43,392 bases of DNA from Actinomycetes bacterium (GCA_024228575.1 JAAETH010000852.1:1-43392), one strand, 5' to 3'. Shown: positions 19,060 to 28,569, counted from the first letter of the stretch. Numbers and translations: made by a program. Notes: generated by a model from the letters alone, not told the origin.

Positions 19060-20181
19060 TCACCCCACGCCGACTCTTGGAACTCGCGCCGTGATGCGAG
19101 TGAGGATCTCGTAGGGGATTGTGCCGCAGCGGTCGGCCAGGTCCTCGACCGTGATGCTCTGTTGCCCCTGCGAACCCACAAGAACCACCTGGTCGCCGTT
19201 GTAGGCCGTGCCGTCGCCGATATCGATCATCGTCTGATCCATGCACACGCGACCTACCACGGGGTAGCGGGTGCCGCGAATCAGAACCTCGGCGCTATTC
19301 GAAGCAGCCCGCGGATACCCGTCGCCGTACCCGACAGGCAGTGTCACCACACGGGTCTGTCGACTGGGAGCCCAGGTCGACCCATACCCGACAGAGGAAT
19401 CGGCGGCGACCACCTTGAAGTACACGACCGTCGACATCCAGGACAGGACCGGCTCTACCCCGAGGGCGCGAACCGTCTCACGACTCGGATAGAGGCCATA
19501 GGTCAGAACCCCGGGCCTCACCAGGTCGAGATGACTCTCGGGTAGCTGGGCGATAGCGCCCGAGTTGGCGATATGGCGAATCGGCGGCTCTGCCAGATCG
19601 CCCAACAGATCGGTTGCGCCCACAAAACGCTCGAGCTGGCGTCTGGCATCGTCGAGGTCGGCCGAGTCTGCGTTGGCGAAGTGTGAGAACACCCCTTCCA
19701 CCACGAGATCGTCACAGGCGTAGGCCTGCTCAAAGAACGCATGCGCGTTCTGATAGTGCACCCCGATGCGCTCCATGCCGGTGTCGATCTTGAGGTGAAC
19801 AGCTGGCTTCATTCCACGCTGGTGGGCGATGGTCGCCACCTGCACGAGCTTGTCGATCGAAGGCACGGTGAAGGTCAGGTCGTGATCGAGAAACAGACCG
19901 ATCTGACTTTCGACCGCTCCACCGAGAACGTGGACGATCCCGGTGAAACCCAGTCGCCTTGCCTCGATGCCTTCCTCGACATACGCAACGGCGATACGAC
20001 CGACCCCCAACCCTTCGAGATGGGGGACTACCAAGGCAAGTCCGTGACCATAGGCATCGGCCTTCAACACCGGCATGACCTGGCTCGCCGGGCCGACATG
20101 GTTCTCGATTGCGGTGATGTTGCGGGTGAGGGCGCCGAGGTCGACAGTGCAATATGTCGGACGCACCGCTGGATCGGTCAC
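19060..20181 (-). CDS. alr: Alanine racemase
   Basis: A PLP enzyme that makes D-alanine for peptidoglycan. The 373-residue product has the PLP lysine Lys40 in VLKADAYGHG, the barrel motif KIDTGMERIG, and LPVGYGDGYPR and GRVCMDQTM in the C-terminal domain, where the tyrosine base lies. The GTG at 20181 is chosen because it overlaps the nnr stop codon (GTGA) and starts directly before the conserved PTYCTVDLGAL. The long upstream extension of the frame lies within nnr and is rejected. Position between nnr and the tsa genes is common in actinobacteria. Confidence 0.97.
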   Translation of the reverse strand: MTDPAVRPTYCTVDLGALTRNITAIENHVGPASQVMPVLKADAYGHGLALVVPHLEGLGVGRIAVAYVEEGIEARRLGFTGIVHVLGGAVESQIGLFLDHDLTFTVPSIDKLVQVATIAHQRGMKPAVHLKIDTGMERIGVHYQNAHAFFEQAYACDDLVVEGVFSHFANADSADLDDARRQLERFVGATDLLGDLAEPPIRHIANSGAIAQLPESHLDLVRPGVLTYGLYPSRETVRALGVEPVLSWMSTVVYFKVVAADSSVGYGSTWAPSRQTRVVTLPVGYGDGYPRAASNSAEVLIRGTRYPVVGRVCMDQTMIDIGDGTAYNGDQVVLVGSQGQQSITVEDLADRCGTIPYEILTRITARVPRVGVG

Positions 20182-21620
20182 CCCTCGATGATGGCGCGCG
20201 CAGCACCCATCGAGCCAACGATGTCGCCCGCGACCACTCCGAGCCGCCCCGCCACTCGCCCAGCGATGGCATGCCAATGGGCGGTGGCCGCGATCAGCCT
20301 GGCCATGTCGTCGATGTCGGAGCCACGGTGGCACGCGAGCACGGCCCCGATCGCTCCAGCCAAGACGTCACCCGACCCTGCAGTGGCCAACCGCTCGTCA
20401 CCCTCCGTCGACAGCCAGACGTCGCCTTCGGGTGAGGCCACAACGGTTGTCGGGCCCTTCAGAAGAACCGTTGCTTGCGTCGTCGCGGCCAACCGGCGCG
20501 CGGCGTCGACCCTGTCCCGCTCTGGTGCGAAACCGACGAGTTGGGCGTACTCACCATCGTGTGGTGTGATCACGATGGGGGAAACGGCCCCGGCGATAAC
20601 CTCGGGCCGTCCGGCCAGGAAACGCAGCCCATCAGCATCAACAACACACGGAACGGGCGACTCGACTATCAGGGAAGCGACCGCGGCGGCCGTCTGGCCA
20701 CCGGCCCCCAGGCCCGGTCCGACGACCAACGACCCGAAACGATGCAGATCCGAGAGCACCGACGCGACACGATCCTCGGGACGGTCGCCAGCAGTACCGC
20801 GCCCAACAACCTCGACGGGAAGACCGGGGGGCACCTCGGGGACGAGTCCTCCGGCGACGACCATGCCGGCACCTGCCCTAATGGCTGAGCCCGCGGTCAG
20901 GCGAGCGGCACCCCACATTCCGGCGCTCCCGGCGACCACACGAACAGCGGAATTCCACTTGTGGTCGGACCGTTGCCGCCTCGGGAGCACCGTGCGAGCA
21001 ACCTCGTCATCGACCATCCACGTGCGGACCGCCGCCGGTCCGAGATCGAGGCCGATGTCGACGACAACAACGTCACCACAAACAGAGGGGCCGTCGCCGA
21101 GAAACATCCCCACCTTGGGCCCACCAAATGTGACCGTCACGCCCGCTGCATTTGATCCGAGATCTGTTCCGACCGTTGCATCGAGACCACTTGGAACATC
21201 GACGGCGAGGACTCGTTGATCAGCCACCAGCAGGGGTGCCTCGTATCGCCGGGAGAGGCCGGTCCCGAACGCTGCATCGATGACCAGGTCACACTCCCCG
21301 ATCGACGAGACCTCTGGATCGACGACTTCGACCCTCACACCACGCTCGGCCAGGCGGCGCGCCGCCACCAAGCCGTCGGCGCCGTTGTTTCCCGGGCCCG
21401 CCACCACAACAACCCGGCGCCCGTAGGTACCGCCCAAGACCTCGATGGCAACCCGTGCCACCGCACGACCCGCCCTCTCGATCAGGGATGCGATGTCGGG
21501 AGCAGCGTCGTCGACGAGGTGTACCTGCTCTGGCGTGAGCACAGGTGTGGGCCATGGGCCACCCGGGCGCCAGTGGCGCAACGTCACGACGTCACGATGT
21601 CCAGTGTTTGGCGAGGACAT
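20178..21620 (-). CDS. nnr: Bifunctional NAD(P)H-hydrate epimerase / ADP-dependent NAD(P)H-hydrate dehydratase
   Basis: This enzyme repairs hydrated NADH and NADPH. The N-terminal epimerase domain (about residues 28-215) contains VAGPGNNGADGLVAARRLAE and VDVPSGLDA. The C-terminal ribokinase-like dehydratase (about 225-480) contains VVGPGLGAGG, the VITPHDGEYAQLVG segment and TAGSGDVLAGAIGAVLA. The 480-residue total is normal for the fused form. The ATG at 21620 overlaps the glmS-like gene by 29 bases. A GTG at 21587, five bases after that gene's stop, is an alternative start. Its end overlaps alr by four bases. Confidence 0.95.
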   Translation of the reverse strand: MSSPNTGHRDVVTLRHWRPGGPWPTPVLTPEQVHLVDDAAPDIASLIERAGRAVARVAIEVLGGTYGRRVVVVAGPGNNGADGLVAARRLAERGVRVEVVDPEVSSIGECDLVIDAAFGTGLSRRYEAPLLVADQRVLAVDVPSGLDATVGTDLGSNAAGVTVTFGGPKVGMFLGDGPSVCGDVVVVDIGLDLGPAAVRTWMVDDEVARTVLPRRQRSDHKWNSAVRVVAGSAGMWGAARLTAGSAIRAGAGMVVAGGLVPEVPPGLPVEVVGRGTAGDRPEDRVASVLSDLHRFGSLVVGPGLGAGGQTAAAVASLIVESPVPCVVDADGLRFLAGRPEVIAGAVSPIVITPHDGEYAQLVGFAPERDRVDAARRLAATTQATVLLKGPTTVVASPEGDVWLSTEGDERLATAGSGDVLAGAIGAVLACHRGSDIDDMARLIAATAHWHAIAGRVAGRLGVVAGDIVGSMGAARAIIEG

Positions 21621-24600
21621 AGACGGGCTCGCTCAGAAGGTCGATGACCTGCACGTTGGCCAGGAGGTCGTCGCGGAAACTCGGCTCGGTCTCGGTAACG
21701 GCGTCCTTCAGAGCCGCGTAGCGGCCTCGGTAACCCTGCATGACGGTGCGCATGGCATCGGCGCCAAGACGGTCGGGCATAACAACATGCAACAGACACA
21801 GCCCGGTCGGCTGGGTGTCCTTGACCTCGGGAATGATGATAATCATGCGTCCGTCGCTGCGACCCTCGCTGACCGTGACCTCACGTTCGAAAGCCGCACG
21901 GTGTTTGGTACCTCGAAGTGTCGGGATCGCTTCGGTTCGGGTTGGAATGTCGCGGGAGATACCACCCCGATCGATGACCTGCACCAATGCGTCACCCTCG
22001 ACGTCGCCGTCGATGCGGTAGCGGGTGTAGCCACGAACGTCGAGCACGACAGGATCGAGCGCCGCGAGGGTGCGAAGCGAACGGTAGGTCAGACGATCGC
22101 GCGGAGCGCCGGCGGCGAGGACAGCCCTGACGAGTTCCGATTCCAGCAAGGTCTCGTCCGACCGCGAAATCCCGACGGTGACCGTCTTGGCCTGATGTTT
22201 GATCGCGTCGACCGGCCGGGTCAGCTCGTCGATGGCCAAGGACAACGCACGTGTGAGATCGTCGATGACAACTGCGGGGGTGCCGACCTTGCCGAAGTCG
22301 ACCTGGAAACGGTCGAGCGGCACCAACCCCGAGGCATAACGCAGGAGATTGGACAGTCGGACCGCCGTGCTGGCTTCGAGATTGCCGTCGTATCGATTGG
22401 AGCGAAGGCTGTCGAAGAACCGCGACGTGGGAACCGCAAGGTGGGCGACGACCTCGTCGGACTTGCCGGCCTCCCAGCCTTCGTCGACGGCCGCCTCGAT
22501 GATCGAGCGGCATTCACGGAGGGGGTGTGCAAGCGCATCGATGGCCAGCGCTGATTCGTAGCCGAACAGATGACCGGCAACGGTGGCGAGCACGAAGTCG
22601 ACCAATGGATGCACCGTGGGCAAGGCGACGAGGTCGACAGCTGCGCTGAAGCGGCTGGTGTCGCCAGAAGCCAACACGATGGGAGTCGCCTTGTGGGCCC
22701 GGAAGATCGCGATCTCTTTGGCCACATCGTCGGCGGTCGAGCCGACCAGCCCCGCGGCGCAGACCAGGATCATCGGCTCTGACGACAGGTCGATGTGTTT
22801 CTTGTCTTCGGTACTGTCGCAGGCGATGGCCTTGTAGCAGAGCTCGCTGAGCTTGATACGAAGTTCGCGCGCAGCGGTTGCGTTGGCTCCGTTGCCAACA
22901 ACAGCCCAGTAGCGTTTTGCCGGCGAGTGCCGTCGAGCAATCTCGCCGATGTGAGGCTGATCGGCGATCACTTTGGCCATGGCGTCGGGCAGTGCCCTGA
23001 TGGCGGTGAGAAGTTCGGAGATATCGGCCGCGGGTGCCGCATCACCGAGGGCGCTACGGGCGATGGCACACGCCAGCAATGCGCCCGCGGCGATCTGGGC
23101 GTAGAACGCCTTGGTCGAGGCAACGGACATCTCGACATCTCTACCGTCGCTCGTGTAGAGCACACCGTCGCACCGATCGGTGAGATCGCTGCCCCTGCGA
23201 TTGACGATCGCTATGACGGACGCGCCGCGACCCCTGACCAGGTCGACAGTGCGGTTGGTATCGGTGGTGGTTCCCGACTGACTGACCGCCACGATGAGGG
23301 TGTCGCTCATGTCTGCGCGCAGACCAAAACCCGACAACTCGGTCGCCAGTATCGACTCGACCTTGATGCGTCCGTCGACGAGCGGAGCGAGGAAGGCGCC
23401 GAGACTTTCGCCTGCTACTGCGGCGGTGCCCTGGCCGATCGATACGATGCGATTGATCTGACCAGACGTGAGTTTGGCCGCTACCGCGGCAGGAAAAGAG
23501 GTCTCGTCGAGACTCTCCGACAACACTGCGTCGCACTCCGAGATGCGGCCGCGAAGTGTCTTGCGGAACGACTCGGGGGCCTCTCCCACTTCCTTCAGGA
23601 AGAAATGGGGAGCGTCGCCGAGGTCGATGTCGCGCGTTGTTATCTCGGGGTTGATCAGCTCGGATGGGGCGATACACAGCTCGGTTCCGTCGTAGGAATG
23701 CCGGGTCATTCCCGCAATGTCGCCCGCTGCGGTTGAGTCGAGTCGCAGGATCTGACCGCGCGAACCAACTGGATTGTTGAGGTCGGAAGGTGTTTCGCCA
23801 TCGAGGCGCAGGTACCGATCGGACTCCTCGACGACACCATACGGTTCGGACGCCACGATGAAGGAATGGTCGGCAAGGCCGACGTAGAGAGCCTGCCCCG
23901 AACCTCTCAGAGCGAGATACAAGGTGTTCGGGTCTGTGGCCATGTGAGTGCCGATCGCCACCGAACCCTCGAAGCTGGCAACCGAGGAACGAAACGCCTC
24001 GATCGGCGAGTCGCCGTCTTCGAGACCTCTTGCGACGAGGGTCGGTATGACCTTGGCGTCGGTGGTGATTTCGGGTGCAATTTCGAGTCGATGATGCGCC
24101 TTGAGGTCGGCGAAGTTGTCTACGTCTCCGTTCAGCACCGATGTGACCAGTGGACCCTCCAGGTTGCCCAGCTCGCACGAATCGAGTGGATGTGCGTTGG
24201 CCTCGGAGATGATTCCGATCGAGGCCCAACGGGTGTGTCCCAGAACCGTCGTGTGAGCGTCCGGATTCGACAGGGCTCTGGCGAGGAGTTCGTCGGCAGC
24301 GATGGCGGCTCGCAGGGACGCAGTGTTGTCGCCCAGCTCGCCGATCTCGGCGGCGGCCTTGTAGACGAAGATGGCGAGCGAATCGTCGACACGAACCGCT
24401 CCCGACCGGAACATGCTGTCGCTGGCTCTGGCGCCCAGGTCGCCGCGAGCGTCGACCTCGATAGGAACGATGCCGTGGTTCTGGACAACGATCTCAACAC
24501 CGGCCGAGTCTCGGCCCCTGACCTCGAGACGGTCGAGTGCGGACAGCGCTACCTGAACAGCCCAATATCCGGCCACTTCGGCCGTCGAGGGCATGATGGG

Positions 24601-25017
24601 GGCCAGCGCGGCGATGGCGCCGGCGTTTCGAACGCGGTCTCGAAGGATGGCCCAGGCGGCATCCTTCAGCAGTACTAGAGCCTGGTTGACCTCCTCGGTG
24701 GAAACGCCGAAGTCGATCCGGCCGGCATCGACCAACTCGTCGAGCGCTGCGACCGTGTCGCCGAAACACTCGGCTTGGGCAGCGAGTTCGGCCAACAGTT
24801 CAGCGTCTCCGACCAGTGCTCTCACACCTGGGAGCGACCGCAGGTCTCGGTCGAAGTCGGCGGCGAGTTCGGCAACCTCGACCAAGAGCTGAACACTCGG
24901 GGACTCGCTGGCCTGACCCAATCGATCGAGCACCTCGTCCATTCGGCGCCGAACCACGTCTGGAGGAAGGGGTTCGCGGTCGTCTGGACTACGGACAACA
25001 CCGATGATTCCGCACAT
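21592..25017 (-). CDS. glmS: Giant GlmS-like glutamine:fructose-6-phosphate aminotransferase with insertion and C-terminal extension
   Basis: At 1141 residues this is nearly twice the roughly 610 of normal GlmS, which makes glucosamine-6-phosphate. The start MCGIIGVV, with nucleophile Cys2, fixes the ATG at 25017. In normal GlmS the LxRLEYRGYDSAG motif comes about 25 residues later. Here LDRLEVRGRDSAG is at 161-173, after a mostly helical insertion of about 140 residues. HTRWA (261-265) and NGDVDN (296-301) complete the glutaminase. Two SIS domains follow: SQSGTTTDT at 579-587, ASTKAF at 633-638, and a second domain at about 700-830 with Glu725 and His741 where the catalytic pair is expected. 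RPVDAIKHQAKTVTV (934-948) resembles the normal C-tail with its Schiff-base lysine (Lys944), but is separated from SIS2 by about 100 residues and followed by about 190 extra. glmM is directly upstream, which supports an amino-sugar role. Confidence 0.85.
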   Translation of the reverse strand: MCGIIGVVRSPDDREPLPPDVVRRRMDEVLDRLGQASESPSVQLLVEVAELAADFDRDLRSLPGVRALVGDAELLAELAAQAECFGDTVAALDELVDAGRIDFGVSTEEVNQALVLLKDAAWAILRDRVRNAGAIAALAPIMPSTAEVAGYWAVQVALSALDRLEVRGRDSAGVEIVVQNHGIVPIEVDARGDLGARASDSMFRSGAVRVDDSLAIFVYKAAAEIGELGDNTASLRAAIAADELLARALSNPDAHTTVLGHTRWASIGIISEANAHPLDSCELGNLEGPLVTSVLNGDVDNFADLKAHHRLEIAPEITTDAKVIPTLVARGLEDGDSPIEAFRSSVASFEGSVAIGTHMATDPNTLYLALRGSGQALYVGLADHSFIVASEPYGVVEESDRYLRLDGETPSDLNNPVGSRGQILRLDSTAAGDIAGMTRHSYDGTELCIAPSELINPEITTRDIDLGDAPHFFLKEVGEAPESFRKTLRGRISECDAVLSESLDETSFPAAVAAKLTSGQINRIVSIGQGTAAVAGESLGAFLAPLVDGRIKVESILATELSGFGLRADMSDTLIVAVSQSGTTTDTNRTVDLVRGRGASVIAIVNRRGSDLTDRCDGVLYTSDGRDVEMSVASTKAFYAQIAAGALLACAIARSALGDAAPAADISELLTAIRALPDAMAKVIADQPHIGEIARRHSPAKRYWAVVGNGANATAARELRIKLSELCYKAIACDSTEDKKHIDLSSEPMILVCAAGLVGSTADDVAKEIAIFRAHKATPIVLASGDTSRFSAAVDLVALPTVHPLVDFVLATVAGHLFGYESALAIDALAHPLRECRSIIEAAVDEGWEAGKSDEVVAHLAVPTSRFFDSLRSNRYDGNLEASTAVRLSNLLRYASGLVPLDRFQVDFGKVGTPAVVIDDLTRALSLAIDELTRPVDAIKHQAKTVTVGISRSDETLLESELVRAVLAAGAPRDRLTYRSLRTLAALDPVVLDVRGYTRYRIDGDVEGDALVQVIDRGGISRDIPTRTEAIPTLRGTKHRAAFEREVTVSEGRSDGRMIIIIPEVKDTQPTGLCLLHVVMPDRLGADAMRTVMQGYRGRYAALKDAVTETEPSFRDDLLANVQVIDLLSEPVYVLAKHWTS

Positions 25018-25064
25018 ATTGGCGAGGCTACCCTTCGAGTCTGGATTGGCGGCCGCGACGCGGC

Positions 25065-26402
25065 TCAGACAGTGTCGGCCATGCCATATCGAGCACACAC
25101 TGCCTCTTCGAGCCGGTCGGCGATCGCGCGTGCCAATTCAGCACTTGTCGACTCGACCATTACCCGCACCAGGGGCTCGGTTCCCGAACTACGAACGAGA
25201 ACACGACCACCAGATCCCAATTCGCGCGATGCAGCTTCGATTTCGCCTTCAAGATCGGCGGCAGGATCTTCTGGGCGGACGCGTGTAGCGACGTTCACCA
25301 GGAGTTGGGGCACCGTCTCCATGACCTCTGACGCCATCCGCCCAAGATCGCCATTGGACCGGGCGACAAGATCGGACAACAGCAGGCCGGCCAAGATGCC
25401 ATCTCCGGTTGTGGCGTGAGAGGTGAAGACCAGATGACCCGACTGTTCGCCGCCGAGCGACCAGTTGCCGGCGGCGAGAGCCTCGAGCACATATCGATCG
25501 CCGACGGGAGTGACCTCGACATTGATGCCACGTTCTTGCATCGCCCGATGCAAGCCGAGATTCGACATGACCGTGACAACAAGGGTGCGGTCACAGAGTT
25601 GCTGTCGGCGATCCAGATCTATCGCAAACAAGCACAACAACCGATCGCCGTCGACCGTGTTGCCAGAGGCATCGACTGCGATGAGCCGGTCGGCGTCGCC
25701 ATCGAATGCCAAGCCGAGGCTTGCCCCTGACTCGACGACACGCCGCGCCAGCGCCCGCGGATCGGTCGAGCCGACACCGTCGTTGATGTTTTGCCCGTCG
25801 GGTTCGGCGTGCATGACCTCGACCGAAGCGCCTGCCAGACGGAACGCGTCGCCGGCGACAGGAGATGCGGCACCGTGGCCACAGTCGAGCACGATTCTCA
25901 GGCCATCGAGCGTGCGTCCGTCGAGTGTGTCGACAAGCATGGTCACGTACTCGACGCGGGCATCGAGATCTCGGTGAACCCAACCGACGTTGTGAGGGTC
26001 TCCGCTCGGATCGACCGAGGCCAAGCCGTCGAGAGTTGCCTCGATGGCTGCCTGGGTTGCGTCGTCGAGCTTGTGCCCGCCACGACCGAAGATCTTGAGG
26101 CCGTTGTCGTGCCAGGGGTTGTGCGACGCCGACACTATGACGGCACCCGCGTCGTGAATCGACGCCAGGTAGGCGACACCAGGGGTCGGCATGACACCCA
26201 CGTCAAAGACGTCTGCACCTTCGGCTGCAAGCCCAGCTGCGACAGCGCCGTCGAGCATCGGACCCGATCGGCGCGGATCGCGTCCGATGTACCACTTGGG
26301 GAGTCCCATGACCCGCGCTGCGGCGCGGCCCAACCTGAGGGCCAATTCGGGTGTGAGCTCGGCGTTTGCCGGACCGCGTAGGCCGTCGGTACCGAACCTC
26401 AC
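25065..26402 (-). CDS. glmM: Phosphoglucosamine mutase
   Basis: Converts glucosamine-6-phosphate to glucosamine-1-phosphate on the way to UDP-GlcNAc. The 445-residue length is normal. It begins MRFGTDGLRGPANAELTPEL, has the phosphoserine loop SASHNPWHDNG with Ser93, the metal loop FDGDADRLI and the sugar-phosphate loop RSSGTEPLVRV. It starts only ten bases after rpsI and precedes the glmS-like gene by 47 bases, so two consecutive steps are encoded together and tied to ribosomal protein expression. Confidence 0.98.
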   Translation of the reverse strand: MRFGTDGLRGPANAELTPELALRLGRAAARVMGLPKWYIGRDPRRSGPMLDGAVAAGLAAEGADVFDVGVMPTPGVAYLASIHDAGAVIVSASHNPWHDNGLKIFGRGGHKLDDATQAAIEATLDGLASVDPSGDPHNVGWVHRDLDARVEYVTMLVDTLDGRTLDGLRIVLDCGHGAASPVAGDAFRLAGASVEVMHAEPDGQNINDGVGSTDPRALARRVVESGASLGLAFDGDADRLIAVDASGNTVDGDRLLCLFAIDLDRRQQLCDRTLVVTVMSNLGLHRAMQERGINVEVTPVGDRYVLEALAAGNWSLGGEQSGHLVFTSHATTGDGILAGLLLSDLVARSNGDLGRMASEVMETVPQLLVNVATRVRPEDPAADLEGEIEAASRELGSGGRVLVRSSGTEPLVRVMVESTSAELARAIADRLEEAVCARYGMADTV

Positions 26403-26412
26403 CGGCGCAAAC

Positions 26413-26805
26413 TCAGCGCTTCGAGTACTGAGGAGCCTTGCGCGCCTTCTTGAGACCGTACTTCTTGCTTTCCTTCTTGCGGGCGTCGCGAGTGAGCAAG
26501 CCGGCAGCCTTCAGGGTGGGACGGCTCTCGGGGTCGAGGGCGACGAGAGCACGTGCGATACCCATGCGCAGCGCGCCGGCCTGACCGCTGACTCCGCCTC
26601 CATCCATCGTGACGTCGACGTCGTAGGCCTCGCCGGTCTCGGTGACTTCGAGGGGAAGCGAGACGATCATGCGGTGGGTCGCTGAAGGAAAGTAGTCCTC
26701 GAACGGCCGCTTGTTGATGGTTATCTGACCCGATCCAGGGCGCAGGCGAACACGAGCGACGGCCCGCTTGCGACGACCGGTGGTTTGTACGAGAGGTGCA
26801 CTCAT
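26413..26805 (-). CDS. rpsI: 30S ribosomal protein S9
   Basis: A 130-residue S9. It shows [17 protein letters not shown] near the start, [19 protein letters not shown] in the middle and the invariant ending [12 protein letters not shown] that reaches the P-site tRNA. The ATG at 26805 is chosen because it fits the family N-terminus; a much longer in-frame extension lies within rplM. It follows rplM by 17 bases as usual. Confidence 0.98.
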   Translation of the reverse strand: MSAPLVQTTGRRKRAVARVRLRPGSGQITINKRPFEDYFPSATHRMIVSLPLEVTETGEAYDVDVTMDGGGVSGQAGALRMGIARALVALDPESRPTLKAAGLLTRDARKKESKKYGLKKARKAPQYSKR

Positions 26806-26822
26806 TTGGGACTCCGATGGGC

Positions 26823-27275
26823 TCAGCGGGAGCTGGCGCGGGCGTGATCGATGGCGAGTGGGGCGGGCTGCTGGGCCGAATGTGGATGGTCGGGGCCGGC
26901 GTAGACCTTCAGCTTGGTGAGCATCTGTGCTCCGAGACGATTCCTCGGCAGCATGCCCTTGACGGTGCGGCGGATGGCCTCGTCGGGGCGCCGGTCGAGC
27001 AGGTTGCCGTAGGTTTCCGAGCGCAGACCACCGGGGTATCCGCTGTGACGGTGAATCATCTTGGTGTTGCGCTTGTCGGCCGTGAGCACAACCTTGTCGG
27101 CGTTCACGATGATGACGTGGTCGCCGGTGTCGAGGTGTGGGGTGTAGATGGGCTTGTGTTTGCCGCGGAGCACCCGGGCGACCTCGGTGGACATGCGGCC
27201 GAGCACGAGATCGGCCGCATCGACCACAAACCAATTGCGCTCGATCTCGGAAGCGCTGACGGAATAGGTACGCAC
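26823..27275 (-). CDS. rplM: 50S ribosomal protein L13
   Basis: A 150-residue L13. The GTG at 27275 starts [20 protein letters not shown], where the family begins, and a GAGG sequence lies eight bases upstream. [20 protein letters not shown] and [13 protein letters not shown] are family signatures. The C-terminus runs about ten residues past a typical L13. It is the first gene of the series that continues through glmM, alr and tsaD, with its own promoter upstream. Confidence 0.98.
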   Translation of the reverse strand: MRTYSVSASEIERNWFVVDAADLVLGRMSTEVARVLRGKHKPIYTPHLDTGDHVIIVNADKVVLTADKRNTKMIHRHSGYPGGLRSETYGNLLDRRPDEAIRRTVKGMLPRNRLGAQMLTKLKVYAGPDHPHSAQQPAPLAIDHARASSR

Positions 27276-27359
27276 GAGAGAAACCTCAAGATATCTGGTG
27301 GAGCGGCACACGAGGAGGCACGCTCAGGGCGGCCCGACGAGTTGCTGGACCGAGGGGCA

Positions 27360-27388
27360 AGGATACGGCCCAATCTGGACATCCGCAA
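27360..27388 (-). promoter_or_regulatory. Promoter of the rplM-rpsI-glmM series
   Basis: On the minus strand TTGCGG (27383-27388), 17 bp, TATCCT (27360-27365). Transcription would start near 27353 and give an untranslated leader of about 78 bases before the rplM GTG. It lies in the 171-base gap after truA and matches the promoter type seen before infA and groES. Confidence 0.6.
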
Positions 27389-27446
27389 CAGGTGGAGTCA
27401 CATAGTGGTGCAACACGGCCAGCCTGGGCGACCGAGGAACGCAGTG

Positions 27447-28190
27447 TCAGTACGTGACATCGACGAGGGTGAGACCTCTTGGGGGCGCGGGTGAGACTGC
27501 AATGGCGCGGTTGGGGGTAGCCAACATTCGCAAGATCAGGTCACTGGATTCACGCCCGCGGCCCACGGCGACAAAGGCCCCGACGAGCGAACGCACCATC
27601 TGGTGGCAAAAAGCGTTGGCCTCGATGTCGAGCCACACCTCGTCGTCGTGTGGGGTCCATTCACAGGTTCGGACGCGGCGAACCAGGGAAACCCCGGGGT
27701 CGCGCTTCGGAGGACGGCAGAACGCTGTGAAGTCGACCTCGCCCCGAACCGCCAGGGCCGCCATGTTCATCGCCGTGAGGTCGAGGATCTCGGGGACGTG
27801 CCAGACCTGATCGGCTCGCAGCGGATCGGGTGTGGGCGTCATCAGCACACGGTATCGGTAGCGGCGACCCACGGCCGAGAATCGGGCGTGGAACGACTCG
27901 TGTACCACGCTCGCAGTCAGTACGGCGAGGTCGGGCGCACAGAGCTTGTTCAACGACGAACGCAGACGTCCAGGATCGAAGTGAGGGGCATTGGTCGTGA
28001 AGCTGACAACCTGACCGGAGGCGTGTACACCCTTGTCGGTACGGCCGGCAACATCGACGGACACGGCGTGGCGCAGTACCCGTTCGAGTTCGCGCCCGAG
28101 CAAACCCTCGACTGTGGGAACGCCAGGATTTCTGGCGAAGCCGTGAAACGCCGATCCTCGGTACGCCAGATCGAGCCTGACCCGGGTCAC
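27447..28190 (-). CDS. truA: tRNA pseudouridine(38-40) synthase TruA
   Basis: Makes pseudouridine at positions 38-40 of tRNA anticodon arms. The 247-residue protein starts at the GTG at 28190 (VTRVRLDLAYRGSAFHGFAR) and holds the catalytic aspartate in AGRTDKGVHASGQVVSF. FCHQMVRSLVGAFVAVGRG near residue 205 is the other signature. It begins 17 bases after rplQ and closes the alpha-type operon. No strong terminator follows it. Confidence 0.96.
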   Translation of the reverse strand: MTRVRLDLAYRGSAFHGFARNPGVPTVEGLLGRELERVLRHAVSVDVAGRTDKGVHASGQVVSFTTNAPHFDPGRLRSSLNKLCAPDLAVLTASVVHESFHARFSAVGRRYRYRVLMTPTPDPLRADQVWHVPEILDLTAMNMAALAVRGEVDFTAFCRPPKRDPGVSLVRRVRTCEWTPHDDEVWLDIEANAFCHQMVRSLVGAFVAVGRGRESSDLILRMLATPNRAIAVSPAPPRGLTLVDVTY

Positions 28191-28207
28191 GAGCCCGAGG
28201 GGTTCAC

Positions 28208-28558
28208 CTAGACGAGCTCGATGCGTGCCATGGGCGCCTTGTCGCCATAACGCGGCCCGAGCTTGAGGATGCGCAGGTAGCCGCCTTGGCGATCCTGGTA
28301 GCGCGGCGCAATGTCGTCGACGAGCTTCTGGACCATCTCGATGTCGCCCAGATCGGAGACCAGCTGGCGGTGGCGGTGCAAGCCGCCCTTCTTGGCCTTG
28401 GTGATCATCTTCTCGGCGACCGGGCGCAAGGCCTTGGCCTTGGCCTCTGTGGTGTCGATGGCTTCTGCCGCGAACAGCGAGGCAGCCAGGTTCTGCATCA
28501 TCGACTTCTGGTGGGCGGACGACCCGCCGAAACGTTTGCCTTTGGTGGGGGTGGGCAT
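28208..28558 (-). CDS. rplQ: 50S ribosomal protein L17
   Basis: A 116-residue L17 starting MPTPTKGKRFGGSSAHQKSM, with NLAASLFAAEAIDTTEAKAK and ending with the typical GPRYGDKAPMARIELV. It follows rpoA by 11 bases. In some actinobacteria L17 carries a long C-terminal tail; this one has none. Confidence 0.98.
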   Translation of the reverse strand: MPTPTKGKRFGGSSAHQKSMMQNLAASLFAAEAIDTTEAKAKALRPVAEKMITKAKKGGLHRHRQLVSDLGDIEMVQKLVDDIAPRYQDRQGGYLRILKLGPRYGDKAPMARIELV

Positions 28559-28569
28559 TTGAGAATCTC

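Noticed and set aside
19741-21219. A 492-codon plus-strand frame opposite alr and nnr
   Set aside because: It runs across the junction of two well-identified genes on the other strand and is rich in Ser, Thr, Pro and Arg, typical of a shadow frame.
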